From the NCBI GenBank assembly GCA_031389585.1, contig JANMSS010000027.1, forward strand, positions 1 to 56,214: a stretch of DNA of 56,214 nt. Direction: 5' to 3'. This document shows, piece by piece, positions 26,826 through 37,719 of this stretch. The DNA is from CADEEN01 sp031389585 (GTDB taxonomy: Bacteria > Pseudomonadota > Gammaproteobacteria > Burkholderiales > Burkholderiaceae_C). The notes under the pieces were generated by a model, which was given only the letters and a program-made list of their open reading frames with translations, did not search any database and was not told the DNA's origin. Position numbers and translations under genes: made by a program. How positions within the stretch are numbered: position 1 is the first letter of the stretch; the number at the start of each line of letters is the position of its first letter.

Positions 26826-26834
26826 CGCGCCTTC

Positions 26835-29800
26835 ATGCAGTTGCCGACCATTGCGCCGGGCAAGCGCTTCACCCTGCCACGTCCGGTCGGTTCGGCCGAC
26901 TCGATGCTGCTCGCGCGTCTGGCTCAGGGCTGGGCGCAACGGGGGCAGATCGGCACGATAGTCACCGCCGACCCCGCCGACACGCAGCGCCTGGCTGACG
27001 AGTTGCCCTTCTTTGCTCCGGGCTTGCGGATTGCGGTGTTTCCCGACTGGGAGACGCTGCCCTATGACACCTTCAGCCCGCACCAGGACCTGATTTCGGA
27101 GCGCCTGGCCACGATGTGGCGACTGCTGTCGCTGAAGGACGTCGATGTGGTGCTGCTGCCGGCCACGACCGCACTGACACGGTTGGCGCCGCCGGCGTTC
27201 CTGGCCGCAACCACCTTCCAGTTCAAGCAAAGGGACAAGCTCGACGAGGCCGCACTGAAGTCCCAGCTGACCCTGGGCGGCTACCAGCATGTCAGCCAGG
27301 TGGTGTCGCCCGGCGAGTACGCGGTACGCGGTGGTCTGATCGACCTGTTCCCGATGGGCTCGACAGTGCCCTACCGCATCGACCTGTTCGACGACGAGAT
27401 CGACTCGATCCGCACCTTTGACCCCGACTCGCAGCGCAGCCTGTACCCGGTGCCCGACATCCGCCTGCTGCCAGGCCGTGAGTTCCCGATGGACGACGCG
27501 GCGCGCTCGACCTTCCGCGCCCGCTGGCGCGAGAAGCTCGAAGGCGACCCGACCAAGAGCCGCATCTACAAGGATCTGGGTGCTGGTATCGCCACCGCCG
27601 GCATCGAGTACTACCTGCCGCTGTTCTTCGAGCAGACCGCGACACTGTTCGACTACCTCGGCGCGCAGGCCACCATGGTCCTGCATGGCGACATCGACGA
27701 AGCGCTGGGCCGTTTCTGGACCGACACCCGCGAGCGCCATCGCTTCTTGCAGCACGACCCCGAGCGGCCGATCCTGGCGCCCGAAGAGATCTTTCTGAAG
27801 AGCGAAGAGTTCTTCGCCCTGACGCAGCCGCATGCCACCTTGGCGCTGCGCGGCAGCGCCCCGGTCGATTGGGCCCGCCCGCTGCCCGATGTGGCCATCG
27901 ACCGCGGCGCCACCGAACCCATGGCGCTGCTGGAGCGTCACATCGACGGCACTGCCGCGCGCGTGTTGCTCGTGGCCGAGAGCGAAGGCCGGCGCGAGAG
28001 CCTGCTCGAGTTGCTGCGCGACCACCGCATCGAGGTGCCCAGCGTCGATTCGCTGGCCGCGTTCGAAGCCGGCGACGAGAAGGTGGCGATCGCCGCCGCG
28101 CCGCTGGCTGCCGGCTTCCATTGGCAACGCGACGGTGGCGCGGCGGCGATCCAGTTCATCACCGAGACCGAACTGTTCTCGACCGCGCCGACATCGCGCC
28201 GGCGCAGGAAGCAGGAACAGGTCAGCAACGTCGATGCGCTGATCAAGGATCTGTCGGAGCTGAAGATTGGCGACCCTGTCGTGCACATCAACCACGGCAT
28301 CGGACGCTATGTCGGCCTGATCCACATCGACCTCGGCGACGGCCCTTCTGAATTCCTGCACCTCGAGTACGCCGAGAAGGCCACGCTCTACGTGCCGGTG
28401 GCCCAGCTGCACCTGATCGGCCGCTACACGGGGGTCTCGGCCGACGAGGCCCCGCTGCACCGACTGGGCTCGGGCCAATGGGAAAAGGCCAAGCGCAAGG
28501 CTGCCGAGCAGGTTCGTGATACCGCCGCCGAGCTGTTGAACTTGTACGCCCGCCGCGCCGCCCGCGAAGGCTACGCCCACCGCTACTCGGCGCACGACTA
28601 CGAGGCCTTTGCGGCCAGCTTCGCGTTCGAGGAGACACCCGACCAGCGTGCCGCGATCCACGCCGTGATCCAGGACCTGGTGAGCCCGAAGCCGATGGAC
28701 CGGCTGATCTGTGGCGATGTCGGTTTCGGCAAGACCGAGGTCGCTCTGCGCGCGGCCTTTGTCAGTGTCATCGGCGGTAAACAGGTCGCACTGCTGGCGC
28801 CGACCACGTTGCTGACCGAGCAGCACTTTCAGAACATCGTCGATCGCTTCGGCAAGTGGCCGGTCAAGGTCGCCGAGCTGTCGCGCTTTCGCTCGACAAA
28901 GGAAATCAACGCGGCGCTGGCGGGCATCGAGGCCGGCACGATCGATATCGTCGTCGGCACCCACAAGCTGCTGTCCAAGGACGTCCGGTTCAAGCGGCTG
29001 GGCCTGCTGATCATCGACGAGGAGCACCGCTTCGGCGTGCGCCACAAGGAAGCGATCAAGGCGCTGCGCGCCGACGTCGATGTGTTGACGCTGACGGCCA
29101 CACCGATCCCGCGCACGCTGGGCATGGCGCTCGAGGGCCTGCGCGACTTGAGCGTGATCGCCACTGCGCCGCAGCGCAGGCTGTCGATCAAGACCTTCGT
29201 TCGCGACGAGTCCAAGGGCACGATCCGCGAGGCCGTGCTGCGCGAGTTGAAGCGCGGCGGCCAGGTCTACTTCTTGCACAACGAAGTCGAGACGATCGCT
29301 CACCGCCGCGACCAACTGGCCGAGCTGCTGCCCGAGGCGCGGATCGCCATTGCGCATGGCCAGATGCCCGAGCGCGAACTCGAGCGCGTGATGCGCGACT
29401 TCGTGGCCCAGCGCCACAACCTGCTGCTGTGCTCGACGATCATCGAGACCGGCATCGATGTGCCCACCGCCAACACGATCGTCATCAGCCGCGCCGACAA
29501 GTTCGGCCTGGCGCAGTTGCACCAGCTGCGGGGGCGCGTTGGCCGCAGCCACCACCAGGCCTATGCTTACCTGCTGGTGCCCGATGTCGAAGGCCTGACC
29601 AAGCAGGCCGCGATGCGCCTGGAGGCGATCCAGCAGATGGAGGAGCTCGGAAGTGGCTTCTACCTCGCGATGCACGACCTCGAGATCCGCGGCGCCGGCG
29701 AAGTGCTGGGCGAAAATCAGAGCGGCAACATGATGGAGATCGGTTTCCAGCTCTACAACGAGATGCTGGCCGAGGCCGTGCGCTCGCTGCGCGCCGGTCG

Positions 29801-30284
29801 CGAGCCCGACCTGCTCTCGCCGCTGGCAGCCACCACCGAGATCAACCTGCACGCCCCGGCCCTGCTGCCCGATGCCTATTGCGGCGACGTGCACACCCGG
29901 TTGAACCTCTACAAGCGCCTGGCCACGGCCGACACGCCCGAGCACATCGACACCTTGCTCGAGGAGATCACCGACCGCTTCGGCAAGCTGCCCGCGCAGG
30001 GCCAGACCCTGTTCGACACGCACCGCCTGCGGGTGCTGGCCAAGCCCTACGGCGTGCTCAAGATCGATGCGGCGCCGCGGCTGGCGGTGATTGCGTTTCG
30101 CCCGAACCCGCCGATCGATGCACTGCGCATCATCGAACTGGTGCAGAAAAACCGGCACATCAAGCTGGCTGGCAACGACAAGTTGCGGATCGAGCGGGAA
30201 ACGCCGAACGCCCAGGAGCGCGCACAGCTGATTCGCGATGTGCTGCGAGCGCTCGGACCGCCGAGCACGGCCACTGCTGCCTAG
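26835..30284 (+). CDS. mfd: Transcription-repair coupling factor Mfd
   Basis: An 1149-residue Mfd, which removes RNA polymerase stalled at DNA lesions and recruits UvrA. The N-terminal UvrB-like module shows FPDWETLPYDTFSPHQDLISERL and GGYQHVSQVVSPGEYAVRGGLIDLFP. The RNA-polymerase-interacting domain has GDPVVHINHGIGRYVGL. The translocase motor carries Walker A GDVGFGKTEVALRAAF (about 628), LLAPTTLL, the DEEH box in LIIDEEHRFGVRHKE (about 728), TATPIPRTL, and motif VI HQLRGRVGRSHHQAYAYLL. A C-terminal TRCF domain follows. The ATG at 26835 gives MQLPTIAPGKR; earlier in-frame codons overlap the divergent ispD and are discarded. Confidence 0.97.
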   Translation: MQLPTIAPGKRFTLPRPVGSADSMLLARLAQGWAQRGQIGTIVTADPADTQRLADELPFFAPGLRIAVFPDWETLPYDTFSPHQDLISERLATMWRLLSLKDVDVVLLPATTALTRLAPPAFLAATTFQFKQRDKLDEAALKSQLTLGGYQHVSQVVSPGEYAVRGGLIDLFPMGSTVPYRIDLFDDEIDSIRTFDPDSQRSLYPVPDIRLLPGREFPMDDAARSTFRARWREKLEGDPTKSRIYKDLGAGIATAGIEYYLPLFFEQTATLFDYLGAQATMVLHGDIDEALGRFWTDTRERHRFLQHDPERPILAPEEIFLKSEEFFALTQPHATLALRGSAPVDWARPLPDVAIDRGATEPMALLERHIDGTAARVLLVAESEGRRESLLELLRDHRIEVPSVDSLAAFEAGDEKVAIAAAPLAAGFHWQRDGGAAAIQFITETELFSTAPTSRRRRKQEQVSNVDALIKDLSELKIGDPVVHINHGIGRYVGLIHIDLGDGPSEFLHLEYAEKATLYVPVAQLHLIGRYTGVSADEAPLHRLGSGQWEKAKRKAAEQVRDTAAELLNLYARRAAREGYAHRYSAHDYEAFAASFAFEETPDQRAAIHAVIQDLVSPKPMDRLICGDVGFGKTEVALRAAFVSVIGGKQVALLAPTTLLTEQHFQNIVDRFGKWPVKVAELSRFRSTKEINAALAGIEAGTIDIVVGTHKLLSKDVRFKRLGLLIIDEEHRFGVRHKEAIKALRADVDVLTLTATPIPRTLGMALEGLRDLSVIATAPQRRLSIKTFVRDESKGTIREAVLRELKRGGQVYFLHNEVETIAHRRDQLAELLPEARIAIAHGQMPERELERVMRDFVAQRHNLLLCSTIIETGIDVPTANTIVISRADKFGLAQLHQLRGRVGRSHHQAYAYLLVPDVEGLTKQAAMRLEAIQQMEELGSGFYLAMHDLEIRGAGEVLGENQSGNMMEIGFQLYNEMLAEAVRSLRAGREPDLLSPLAATTEINLHAPALLPDAYCGDVHTRLNLYKRLATADTPEHIDTLLEEITDRFGKLPAQGQTLFDTHRLRVLAKPYGVLKIDAAPRLAVIAFRPNPPIDALRIIELVQKNRHIKLAGNDKLRIERETPNAQERAQLIRDVLRALGPPSTATAA

Positions 30285-30308
30285 CCGAGCAGGTTACGCC
30301 GTAGCAGA

Positions 30309-30321
30309 CGGGATAATCCCG
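30309..30321 (+). promoter_or_regulatory. Palindrome with -10-like core before serB
   Basis: CGGGAT and ATCCCG flank a single A, and GATAAT (30312-30317) lies within. It is 29 bp before the serB start. It could be a -10 element overlapped by an operator; no good -35 is present, so this is tentative. Confidence 0.3.
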
Positions 30322-30349
30322 ACGCTCTCACCTGCCAGCCGACCCCATC

Positions 30350-31066
30350 GTGCACGCCGTCACACACAGCCCCGGACTGACACTGCGCGGCTTCAGGCCG
30401 CCCAAGCGCTTGACCGACTTCCGATTGATCGCGTTCGACATGGACTCGACGCTGATCAATATCGAATCCATCGACGAAATCGCCGCCATGGCAGGCCGTA
30501 AGGCCGAGGTCGCGGCCATCACCGAGGCGGCAATGCGTGGCGAGATCAGCGACTACAAGGCCAGCCTGCGCCAACGGGTTGCACTGCTGCGCGGCGTGCC
30601 AGTTGACGCCCTGGAACAGGTCTACAGCCAGCGCCTGCAACTCAACCCGGGCGCTGAGACGCTGGTGCGCGCCTGCCAGGCCGCCGGTCTGAAGACCCTG
30701 CTGGTGTCGGGTGGCTTCACCTTCTTTACCGACCGCGTGCGCGACCGACTGTGCCTGGACTTCACGCGCAGCAACGTGCTCGAAGTTGTCGACGGCGCCT
30801 TGACCGGCTGCATGGTCGACCAGCCCTGGGGTGACATCTGCGACGGCGAAGAGAAGAAACGCATGCTGCTGCAGACTTGCGAGGGCCTGGACATCTCGCC
30901 TCAGCAGGCGATTGTCGTGGGCGACGGCGCCAACGACTTGCCGATGATGGCAGTAGCCGGCCTGTCGGTGGGCTACCACGCCAAGGCGCGCGTGCGTGAG
31001 CAGGCGATGGTGGCGATTGACCGCGGTGGGCTCGACCGCTTGCTGGAAGTCGTGACTCCCGCGTAG
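30350..31066 (+). CDS. serB: Phosphoserine phosphatase
   Basis: A 238-residue HAD-family enzyme that hydrolyses O-phosphoserine, the last step of serine synthesis. The nucleophile motif DMDSTLINIE is near residue 28; motif II is LLVSGGFTFFTDRV (Ser), and motif III/IV are the Lys in EEKKRMLL and VVGDGANDLPMM. The cap residue set includes ESIDEIAAMAG. The protein lacks the extra N-terminal ACT-like domain of E. coli SerB, as in many betaproteobacteria. The start is a GTG at 30350; no better start lies before the nucleophile motif. It follows mfd after 65 bp. Confidence 0.94.
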   Translation: MHAVTHSPGLTLRGFRPPKRLTDFRLIAFDMDSTLINIESIDEIAAMAGRKAEVAAITEAAMRGEISDYKASLRQRVALLRGVPVDALEQVYSQRLQLNPGAETLVRACQAAGLKTLLVSGGFTFFTDRVRDRLCLDFTRSNVLEVVDGALTGCMVDQPWGDICDGEEKKRMLLQTCEGLDISPQQAIVVGDGANDLPMMAVAGLSVGYHAKARVREQAMVAIDRGGLDRLLEVVTPA

Positions 31067-31123
31067 GACACCCCTGTCCTTCGGGATGGCGATCACGTGC
31101 GGACGGGCTAGACTTCAACGGTG

Positions 31124-31963
31124 ATGTTTCGTATGGCACTGCACTTCACCGCTTGGGTGGTCGCTGCGACCGCGTCAGCAGGATGGGCCGCGGAAGTCCA
31201 ACCCGACGCGGCCGCCGTGGTCCCGCGCAATAGCGCGCAGGCGGTTGCAGACATGTGTCGGATGGCGCGACGCGGTGACGCCGAGTCGCAGTACCAACTG
31301 GCCTGGATTTTCGCGCACGGCCGCGGCGAGGAGCGTCGCGATGGCTGGGCGGCGTACCTGTTCTTCGCGGCGTCGACCCAAGGCCACAAGGATGCCAGGC
31401 ACATGCTGCAGTCGGTGACCTGGCCGGCGGCAGAGGTGCCGGCATGCTTCACACGTGCCACCGCAGCGCTGCCAGCGCCGGTGGCGGCGACGGTGGTCGT
31501 GACCGCACCGCCGCACATCGAAAAATTGGTGCACCGGCTTGCACCCCAGTTCCAGATCGCGCCGCAGTTCGCGTTGGCGATCATTGCCGTCGAGTCGAAT
31601 TTCGACGTGGCGGCACTCTCGTCGCAGAACGCGCAGGGGCTGATGCAGTTGATCCCGCAGACCGCCAGACGCTTCGGCGTGCGCAACCCATTCGATGCGC
31701 AACAAAACATCCGCGGCGGCATGGCCTACCTGCGCTGGCTGTCGGCGTACTTCGAAGGCAACACGGCGCTGGTGGCCGCGGCCTACAACGCTGGCGAGGG
31801 CGCCGTCGAGCGCCATCGCGGCGTGCCGCCGTTCGACGAGACGCGCGAGTATGTGCGCCGAGTAATAGCCCGCGTCGGCAATGCGCCGCAACCCTTTGAC
31901 GCCCGGGTCACGCCGCCGTCGCCGAAACTCTCCGAAATGCGCCAGGCGACCAAGCCCAGCTGA
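31124..31963 (+). CDS. Lytic transglycosylase (SLT domain) with Sel1-like repeats
   Basis: A roughly 279-residue exported protein. The signal peptide is MFRMALHFTAWVVAATASAGWA. Sel1-like repeats occupy about residues 40-105 (ESQYQLAWIFAHGRGEERRDG and a following copy). The C-terminal SLT domain carries the catalytic Glu in LAIIAVESNFD and the family motifs GLMQLIPQTARRFGV, NIRGGMAYLRWL and AAAYNAGEGAV. It should cleave peptidoglycan with formation of 1,6-anhydro-muropeptides in the periplasm. The start is the ATG at 31124; an in-frame GTG at 31121 is directly before it. It converges with hrpA across an 8-bp gap that carries a hairpin. Confidence 0.9.
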   Translation: MFRMALHFTAWVVAATASAGWAAEVQPDAAAVVPRNSAQAVADMCRMARRGDAESQYQLAWIFAHGRGEERRDGWAAYLFFAASTQGHKDARHMLQSVTWPAAEVPACFTRATAALPAPVAATVVVTAPPHIEKLVHRLAPQFQIAPQFALAIIAVESNFDVAALSSQNAQGLMQLIPQTARRFGVRNPFDAQQNIRGGMAYLRWLSAYFEGNTALVAAAYNAGEGAVERHRGVPPFDETREYVRRVIARVGNAPQPFDARVTPPSPKLSEMRQATKPS

Positions 31964-31976
31964 GTTCAGGCTCAGC
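31959..31976. terminator. Shared hairpin at convergent transglycosylase/hrpA ends
   Basis: GCTGAG (31959-31964) pairs perfectly with CTCAGC (31971-31976) across TTCAGG. The transglycosylase stop codon lies in the left arm and the hrpA stop codon in the right arm. There is no T run, so intrinsic termination would be weak; it may block readthrough or protect both 3' ends. Confidence 0.4.
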
Positions 31977-34900
31977 CCTCGATTTGCGCCCAGGCCTTCT
32001 CGAGTCGCTTGACGCTGACCGGCTGCGGCGTGCGCAGTTCCTGCGCGAACAGGCTGACGCGCAGCTCTTCCAGCAGCCAGCCGTACTCGTCAAGCCGTGG
32101 GTCTGGCGAACCACGGCGCTCGGAGACGCGACGCAGCCAGCGCTGTTCGAGCGGGCGCAACTCACCCAGGCGCTGCGCATCGCGCACCGGGTCCGCGCGC
32201 AGTTTGTCCAGGCGCATCACCACCGCGCGCAAGTAGCGCGGCAGCTGGGCCAGCGCAGGCCACGACGTCGCAATCAGGAATTGCTTGCCGACCAGACGCT
32301 GCAACTGAGCCGAGATGTCGTCCGCCCCTTCCTTGGACGCCTTGCTGTCCTTCAGCTTGCGCAGGGCATTGGCGTGCTCCTGCAGGACCGTCGCCGCAGC
32401 GCGCGCCACCTCCTGGGCGATCAGCGTCAAGCGGCCCCGCCCGGCTGCAATGCTGGCTTTGAAACTCACGGCGTCGCTGGGCAGCGAGTCGGCAAGAAAG
32501 GCGCGGTCAAGTGCGATCGCAATGATCTGCTGACGCAGTTCGTCGGCGCTGCCGAGCGAGATGAATTGGGTGGCCATGCGCGGCAGGTCCGGGATGTTCT
32601 TCTCCAGGTACTTCAGCGGCTCTTTCAGTTGCAGCGCGATCAGTCGGCGCAGACCCGCGCGGTGCTTGACCGCAGCCACATCGGGTTGGTCGAAGACCTC
32701 GATCTCGACGCCAGTGGTCTTGTCGATCAGCGCGGGAAACCCAACCAGCGTCTGGCCAGCCTTGTGCAGTTCCATCAGCTCAGGCAGGTCGCCAAAAGTC
32801 CAGTCGGTGTACTGCGCCGATGGCGCCGCCGCGGCAATGGGCGCGGCGGGCGCCGGCACGTTGCCATTGCGCGCCGGCTCGGCGGCTGGCGCGGTCGCCG
32901 CTGCCGCCGTCAACTTCAACCCGGCCAGGGCCTGGAAAGCCGATCGCGCCTGCACACCGAGCTCGGACTTCAGTGCCGCCAGGTTGCGGCCAGTGCCGAG
33001 CAGACGGCCATGCTCGTCGACGATACGGAAGTTCATCCACAAATGCGGGGCCACGGTCTCGAGCTTGAAGTCGTCGCGTTGCACGGCAATCTGGGTGCGT
33101 TCGCGCACGGCCTTGAGCAAGGCGTCGACCAGGCTGCCCTGGGCGAACGGCGTGCCGGCGCAGAACTCATCGGCATAGTCGGGCAGCGGCACCAGGCGCG
33201 AACGCGGGCGCTGGTGCAGGCTCTTGACCAGCGCCAGCACCTTGGCGGGCAGCATGCCCGGCACCAGCCATTCGCAGCGCTCGTCGTTGACTTGGTTCAG
33301 CGCGTAGATCGGCAGCGTCACGGTCAGGCCGTCCTTGGCGTCACCGGGCTGGTGCAGGTAGCTGGCGGGGCAGTCGATGCCGCCCAGGCGAATCATCTTC
33401 GGGAATGTGGCCGTGGTGATGCCCGCGGCCTCGTGGCGCATCAACTCATCGCGCGTCAGTTTCAGCAGCTCGGGCTGACGCTTGGCTTCGTCGCGGTACC
33501 AGCGCTCGAAGCTCGCGCCGCTGGCCACGTCTGCAGGCACCTGCTGCTCATAGAAGGCGAAGATCAGGTCGTCATCGATCAGCACGTCCTGGCGCCGCGC
33601 CTTGTGCTCCAGTTCCTGAACCTGGCGGATCAACTTCTGGTTGTGGGCCAGGAATCCGAGTTTGGTTTCCCACTCGCCGTGCACCAGCGCCTCGCGAATG
33701 AAGATCTCGCGCGCCGCGGGCGGGTCGATGCGGCCGAAGTTGACCTTCCGGTTGTTGTAGACCACCAGGCCATACAAGGTCGCGCGTTCAAGTGCCACCA
33801 CTTCGGCCGCCTTCTTCTCCCAATGCGGCTCGAGCAGTTGCCGCTTCAACAAGTGGTCGCCAAGGCGTTCGATCCAGGTTGGTTCGATGGCGGCCAGGCC
33901 TCGCCCGAACAGGCGTGTCGTTTCGACGAGTTCGGCCGCCATCAGCCAGCGCCCCGGTTTCTTCGACAGGTTCGCGCCGGGGTGGCGCCAGAACTTGATG
34001 CCACGTGCACCGAGGTACCAGTCGTCGTCATCAGCCTTGCAGCCGATGTTGCCGAGCAGACCCGCCAGCAGCGCCAGGTGGACCTGCTCATAGTTGGCCG
34101 CCGTCGTGTTGAGCCGCCAGCCATGTTCGGCGACGACGGTCAACAACTGCGAGTGAATGTCGCGCCATTCGCGCACCCGGCGCGGTGAGATGAAGTGCTC
34201 GCGCAGGCGTTGCTCCTGCTGGCGATTGGAGAGCTTGTGTTCCTTGTGCTCGGCACTGTGACCGCGACCGACTTCGAGCCACTGCCACAGCTTCAATGTG
34301 CCGCTGAACTCGCTGCGGTCGTCGTCAAAAGGCTTGTGCTTCTCGTCGGCGGCCTGCGCGCGCTCCTGAGGCCGATCGCGCACATCCTGACCCGACAGCG
34401 CAGCGGCAATGATCAACACTTCCGTGAGCGACTGTCGCTCGCGCGCTTCGACAATCATGCGGCCGATGCGCGGGTCCAGCGGCAGGCGGGCGAGTTCGCG
34501 ACCGGTGGCGGTGAGTTCGTTGATCTCGTCGACCGCGCCGAGTTCGCCGAGCAGCGCGTAGCCATCGGCGATGGCCTTCTTCGGTGGTGGCTCGAGGAAT
34601 GGGAAGTCCTCGACCAAGCCGAGACCGAGCGACTTCATGCGCAGGATCACGCCGGCCAGCGAGCTGCGCAGGATTTCGGGGTCGGTGAAGCGCGGCCGTC
34701 CGGCGAAATCGACTTCGTCGTAGAGCCGGATGCAAATGCCACCCGCCACGCGGCCGCAGCGGCCGGCACGTTGGTTGGCGGCCGCCTGGCTGATGGCCTC
34801 GACCTGCAGTTGCTCGACCTTGTTGCGGTAGCTGTAGCGCTTGACACGGGCCAGGCCGGCGTCGACCACGTAGCGGATGCCGGGCACCGTGAGTGAAGTC

Positions 34901-35811
34901 TCGGCGACGTTGGTGGCCAGCACGATGCGCGGTAGACCGCCCGTCTCGAACACTCGATCCTGCTCGGCCTGTGACAGGCGCGCGAACAGCGGCAGGATCT
35001 GTCGGTCGCGCTGACGCGGGTCATGGGCCAGGTGTTTGCGCAAGTGGTCGGTGGTCTCGCGGATTTCCCGCTCGCCGGGCAGGAAGACCAGGATGTCGCC
35101 CCCCGCGCCGCCCTTCCAGAGCTCGTCGACCGCGTCGGCGATCGCCACGCTGAGGTCGCGGTCGCGAGTCTCCTCGAACGGCCGCCACCGCTGTTCGACC
35201 GGGAACAGGCGACCCGAGACCTGGATCACCGGGGCGGCCCCGTGCACGCCGGCGAAGTGTTGTGCAAAGCGCTCGGCGTCGATGGTGGCCGAGGTGACGA
35301 TGACCTTGAGGTCTGGCCGCCGCGGCAGAATCTGGTTGAGGTGGCCAATCAGGAAATCGATGTTCAGCGAACGCTCATGGGCCTCGTCAATGATCAGCGT
35401 GTCATAGGCGCGCAGCAAAGGATCGCTCTGCGTTTCGGCCAGCAGGATGCCATCGGTCATCAGCTTGACCGAGGCGCCGGGCTGCAGCCGGTCCTGGAAA
35501 CGCACTTTGAAGCCGACCACGGCACCCAGCGGCGTCTGCAGTTCGTCGGCGATGCGCTTGGCCACGCTCGACGCCGCGATGCGTCGCGGCTGCGTGTGGC
35601 CGATCAACTTGCCGGTGTGGGCGCGTCCTCGCCCCAGCGAGAGCGCGATCTTGGGCAGCTGGGTGGTTTTGCCCGAGCCGGTTTCGCCGCACACGATGAC
35701 GACTTGGTGCGCCGCGATGGCGCGCGCAATCTCGTCGCGCCGTGCGGATACCGGCAGCGCCTCGGGGAAGGTGATGCGCGGAAGCGGGGTCGGGAGGAAG
35801 TCGGCAGGCAC
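31972..35811 (-). CDS. hrpA: ATP-dependent RNA helicase HrpA
   Basis: A 1279-residue DEAH-box helicase, the length expected for full HrpA (about 1300). Walker A CGETGSGKTTQLPK is at residues 41-54, TQPRRIAA near 73-80, the DEAH box in IIDEAHERSLN (142-145), and SAT in VTSATIDAERF (174-176). Motif VI is in ANQRAGRCGRV. HA2 and OB-like regions follow, then the long HrpA-specific C-terminal domain. An Ala/Pro-rich linker near residue 990 is variable. HrpA resolves stalled or colliding ribosomes and aids fimbrial mRNA processing in E. coli; the role here is by homology. It is a single gene, convergent with the transglycosylase and next to a VOC gene. Confidence 0.95.
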   Translation of the reverse strand: MPADFLPTPLPRITFPEALPVSARRDEIARAIAAHQVVIVCGETGSGKTTQLPKIALSLGRGRAHTGKLIGHTQPRRIAASSVAKRIADELQTPLGAVVGFKVRFQDRLQPGASVKLMTDGILLAETQSDPLLRAYDTLIIDEAHERSLNIDFLIGHLNQILPRRPDLKVIVTSATIDAERFAQHFAGVHGAAPVIQVSGRLFPVEQRWRPFEETRDRDLSVAIADAVDELWKGGAGGDILVFLPGEREIRETTDHLRKHLAHDPRQRDRQILPLFARLSQAEQDRVFETGGLPRIVLATNVAETSLTVPGIRYVVDAGLARVKRYSYRNKVEQLQVEAISQAAANQRAGRCGRVAGGICIRLYDEVDFAGRPRFTDPEILRSSLAGVILRMKSLGLGLVEDFPFLEPPPKKAIADGYALLGELGAVDEINELTATGRELARLPLDPRIGRMIVEARERQSLTEVLIIAAALSGQDVRDRPQERAQAADEKHKPFDDDRSEFSGTLKLWQWLEVGRGHSAEHKEHKLSNRQQEQRLREHFISPRRVREWRDIHSQLLTVVAEHGWRLNTTAANYEQVHLALLAGLLGNIGCKADDDDWYLGARGIKFWRHPGANLSKKPGRWLMAAELVETTRLFGRGLAAIEPTWIERLGDHLLKRQLLEPHWEKKAAEVVALERATLYGLVVYNNRKVNFGRIDPPAAREIFIREALVHGEWETKLGFLAHNQKLIRQVQELEHKARRQDVLIDDDLIFAFYEQQVPADVASGASFERWYRDEAKRQPELLKLTRDELMRHEAAGITTATFPKMIRLGGIDCPASYLHQPGDAKDGLTVTLPIYALNQVNDERCEWLVPGMLPAKVLALVKSLHQRPRSRLVPLPDYADEFCAGTPFAQGSLVDALLKAVRERTQIAVQRDDFKLETVAPHLWMNFRIVDEHGRLLGTGRNLAALKSELGVQARSAFQALAGLKLTAAAATAPAAEPARNGNVPAPAAPIAAAAPSAQYTDWTFGDLPELMELHKAGQTLVGFPALIDKTTGVEIEVFDQPDVAAVKHRAGLRRLIALQLKEPLKYLEKNIPDLPRMATQFISLGSADELRQQIIAIALDRAFLADSLPSDAVSFKASIAAGRGRLTLIAQEVARAAATVLQEHANALRKLKDSKASKEGADDISAQLQRLVGKQFLIATSWPALAQLPRYLRAVVMRLDKLRADPVRDAQRLGELRPLEQRWLRRVSERRGSPDPRLDEYGWLLEELRVSLFAQELRTPQPVSVKRLEKAWAQIEG

Positions 35812-35879
35812 GGGGCGCGGATTATCCGCGCCCCGTCTCGGGCCGCCTCAAGCGGCGCAATCACCCGCCCGCCGTCAGT

Positions 35880-36263
35880 TCACATGCTGTAGGTGATGAC
35901 GCTCAGCGCGGCGCCCTGGGGATCCTGGATCACCGCCATGCGGCCGACGCCTTTGACCTCCATCGGCTCCATCAGCACGCTGCCGCCGAGCTGCTTCACC
36001 TTGGCCAGCGTCTTGTCGACATCGTCCACCGTGACGTAGCAGCCCCACATCGAGGGCTTGCCCGCAGGCGTGCCCGGCGGCTTGCCCATGATGCCGCCGA
36101 CCGATACGTCACCGACCTTGAGCACGTGGTACGGCCCCGTACCGACGTCCATGTTCTCGGCCTTCCAGCCGAACAGGGTCCCGTAGAACTCGACAGCTGC
36201 TTTCGGGTTGCTCGTCATCAACTCCGACCAGCTGAAAGCACCCTGTGTCTTGTAGGCATCCAT
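35880..36263 (-). CDS. VOC-family protein (glyoxalase fold)
   Basis: A 127-residue vicinal-oxygen-chelate protein of the PhnB/glyoxalase-like class. MDAYKTQGAFSWSELMTSNP is followed by AAVEFYGTLFGW, YHVLKVGDVSVGGIM, a second half-module VDDVDKTLAKVKQLGGSVLM and VIQDPQGAALSVI. This is the 'predicted enzyme related to lactoylglutathione lyase' type, with FSWSEL at the start. The chosen ATG at 36263 has AGGAG about eight bases upstream; the longer frame upstream overlaps argA and is a shadow. It is divergent from argA across about 100 bp. Substrate unknown. It is not close in sequence to the VOC domain fused to IspD. Confidence 0.85.
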   Translation of the reverse strand: MDAYKTQGAFSWSELMTSNPKAAVEFYGTLFGWKAENMDVGTGPYHVLKVGDVSVGGIMGKPPGTPAGKPSMWGCYVTVDDVDKTLAKVKQLGGSVLMEPMEVKGVGRMAVIQDPQGAALSVITYSM

Positions 36264-36359
36264 CGTAGGCTCCTTTGGCAAAGTAGGGGCAACATGCTGC
36301 GCCCCGCGCGATCGGCCGTCAATGCCGCTGCGACGGCCTGCGGCACAATCCACGCCGCA

Positions 36360-37700
<1,341 letters not shown>

Positions 37701-37719
37701 ACTTCGACGGAGCCCCGAT

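Noticed and set aside
26457..30158. A 1233-codon open frame on the minus strand opposite mfd
   Set aside because: It is rich in His, Gln, Val and Arg, shows no domain, and mirrors the codon pattern of mfd on the other strand; typical antisense shadow at high GC.
31984..34188. A 734-codon plus-strand frame opposite hrpA
   Set aside because: Low-information sequence rich in Arg, Gln and Leu with no motif; hrpA is well supported.
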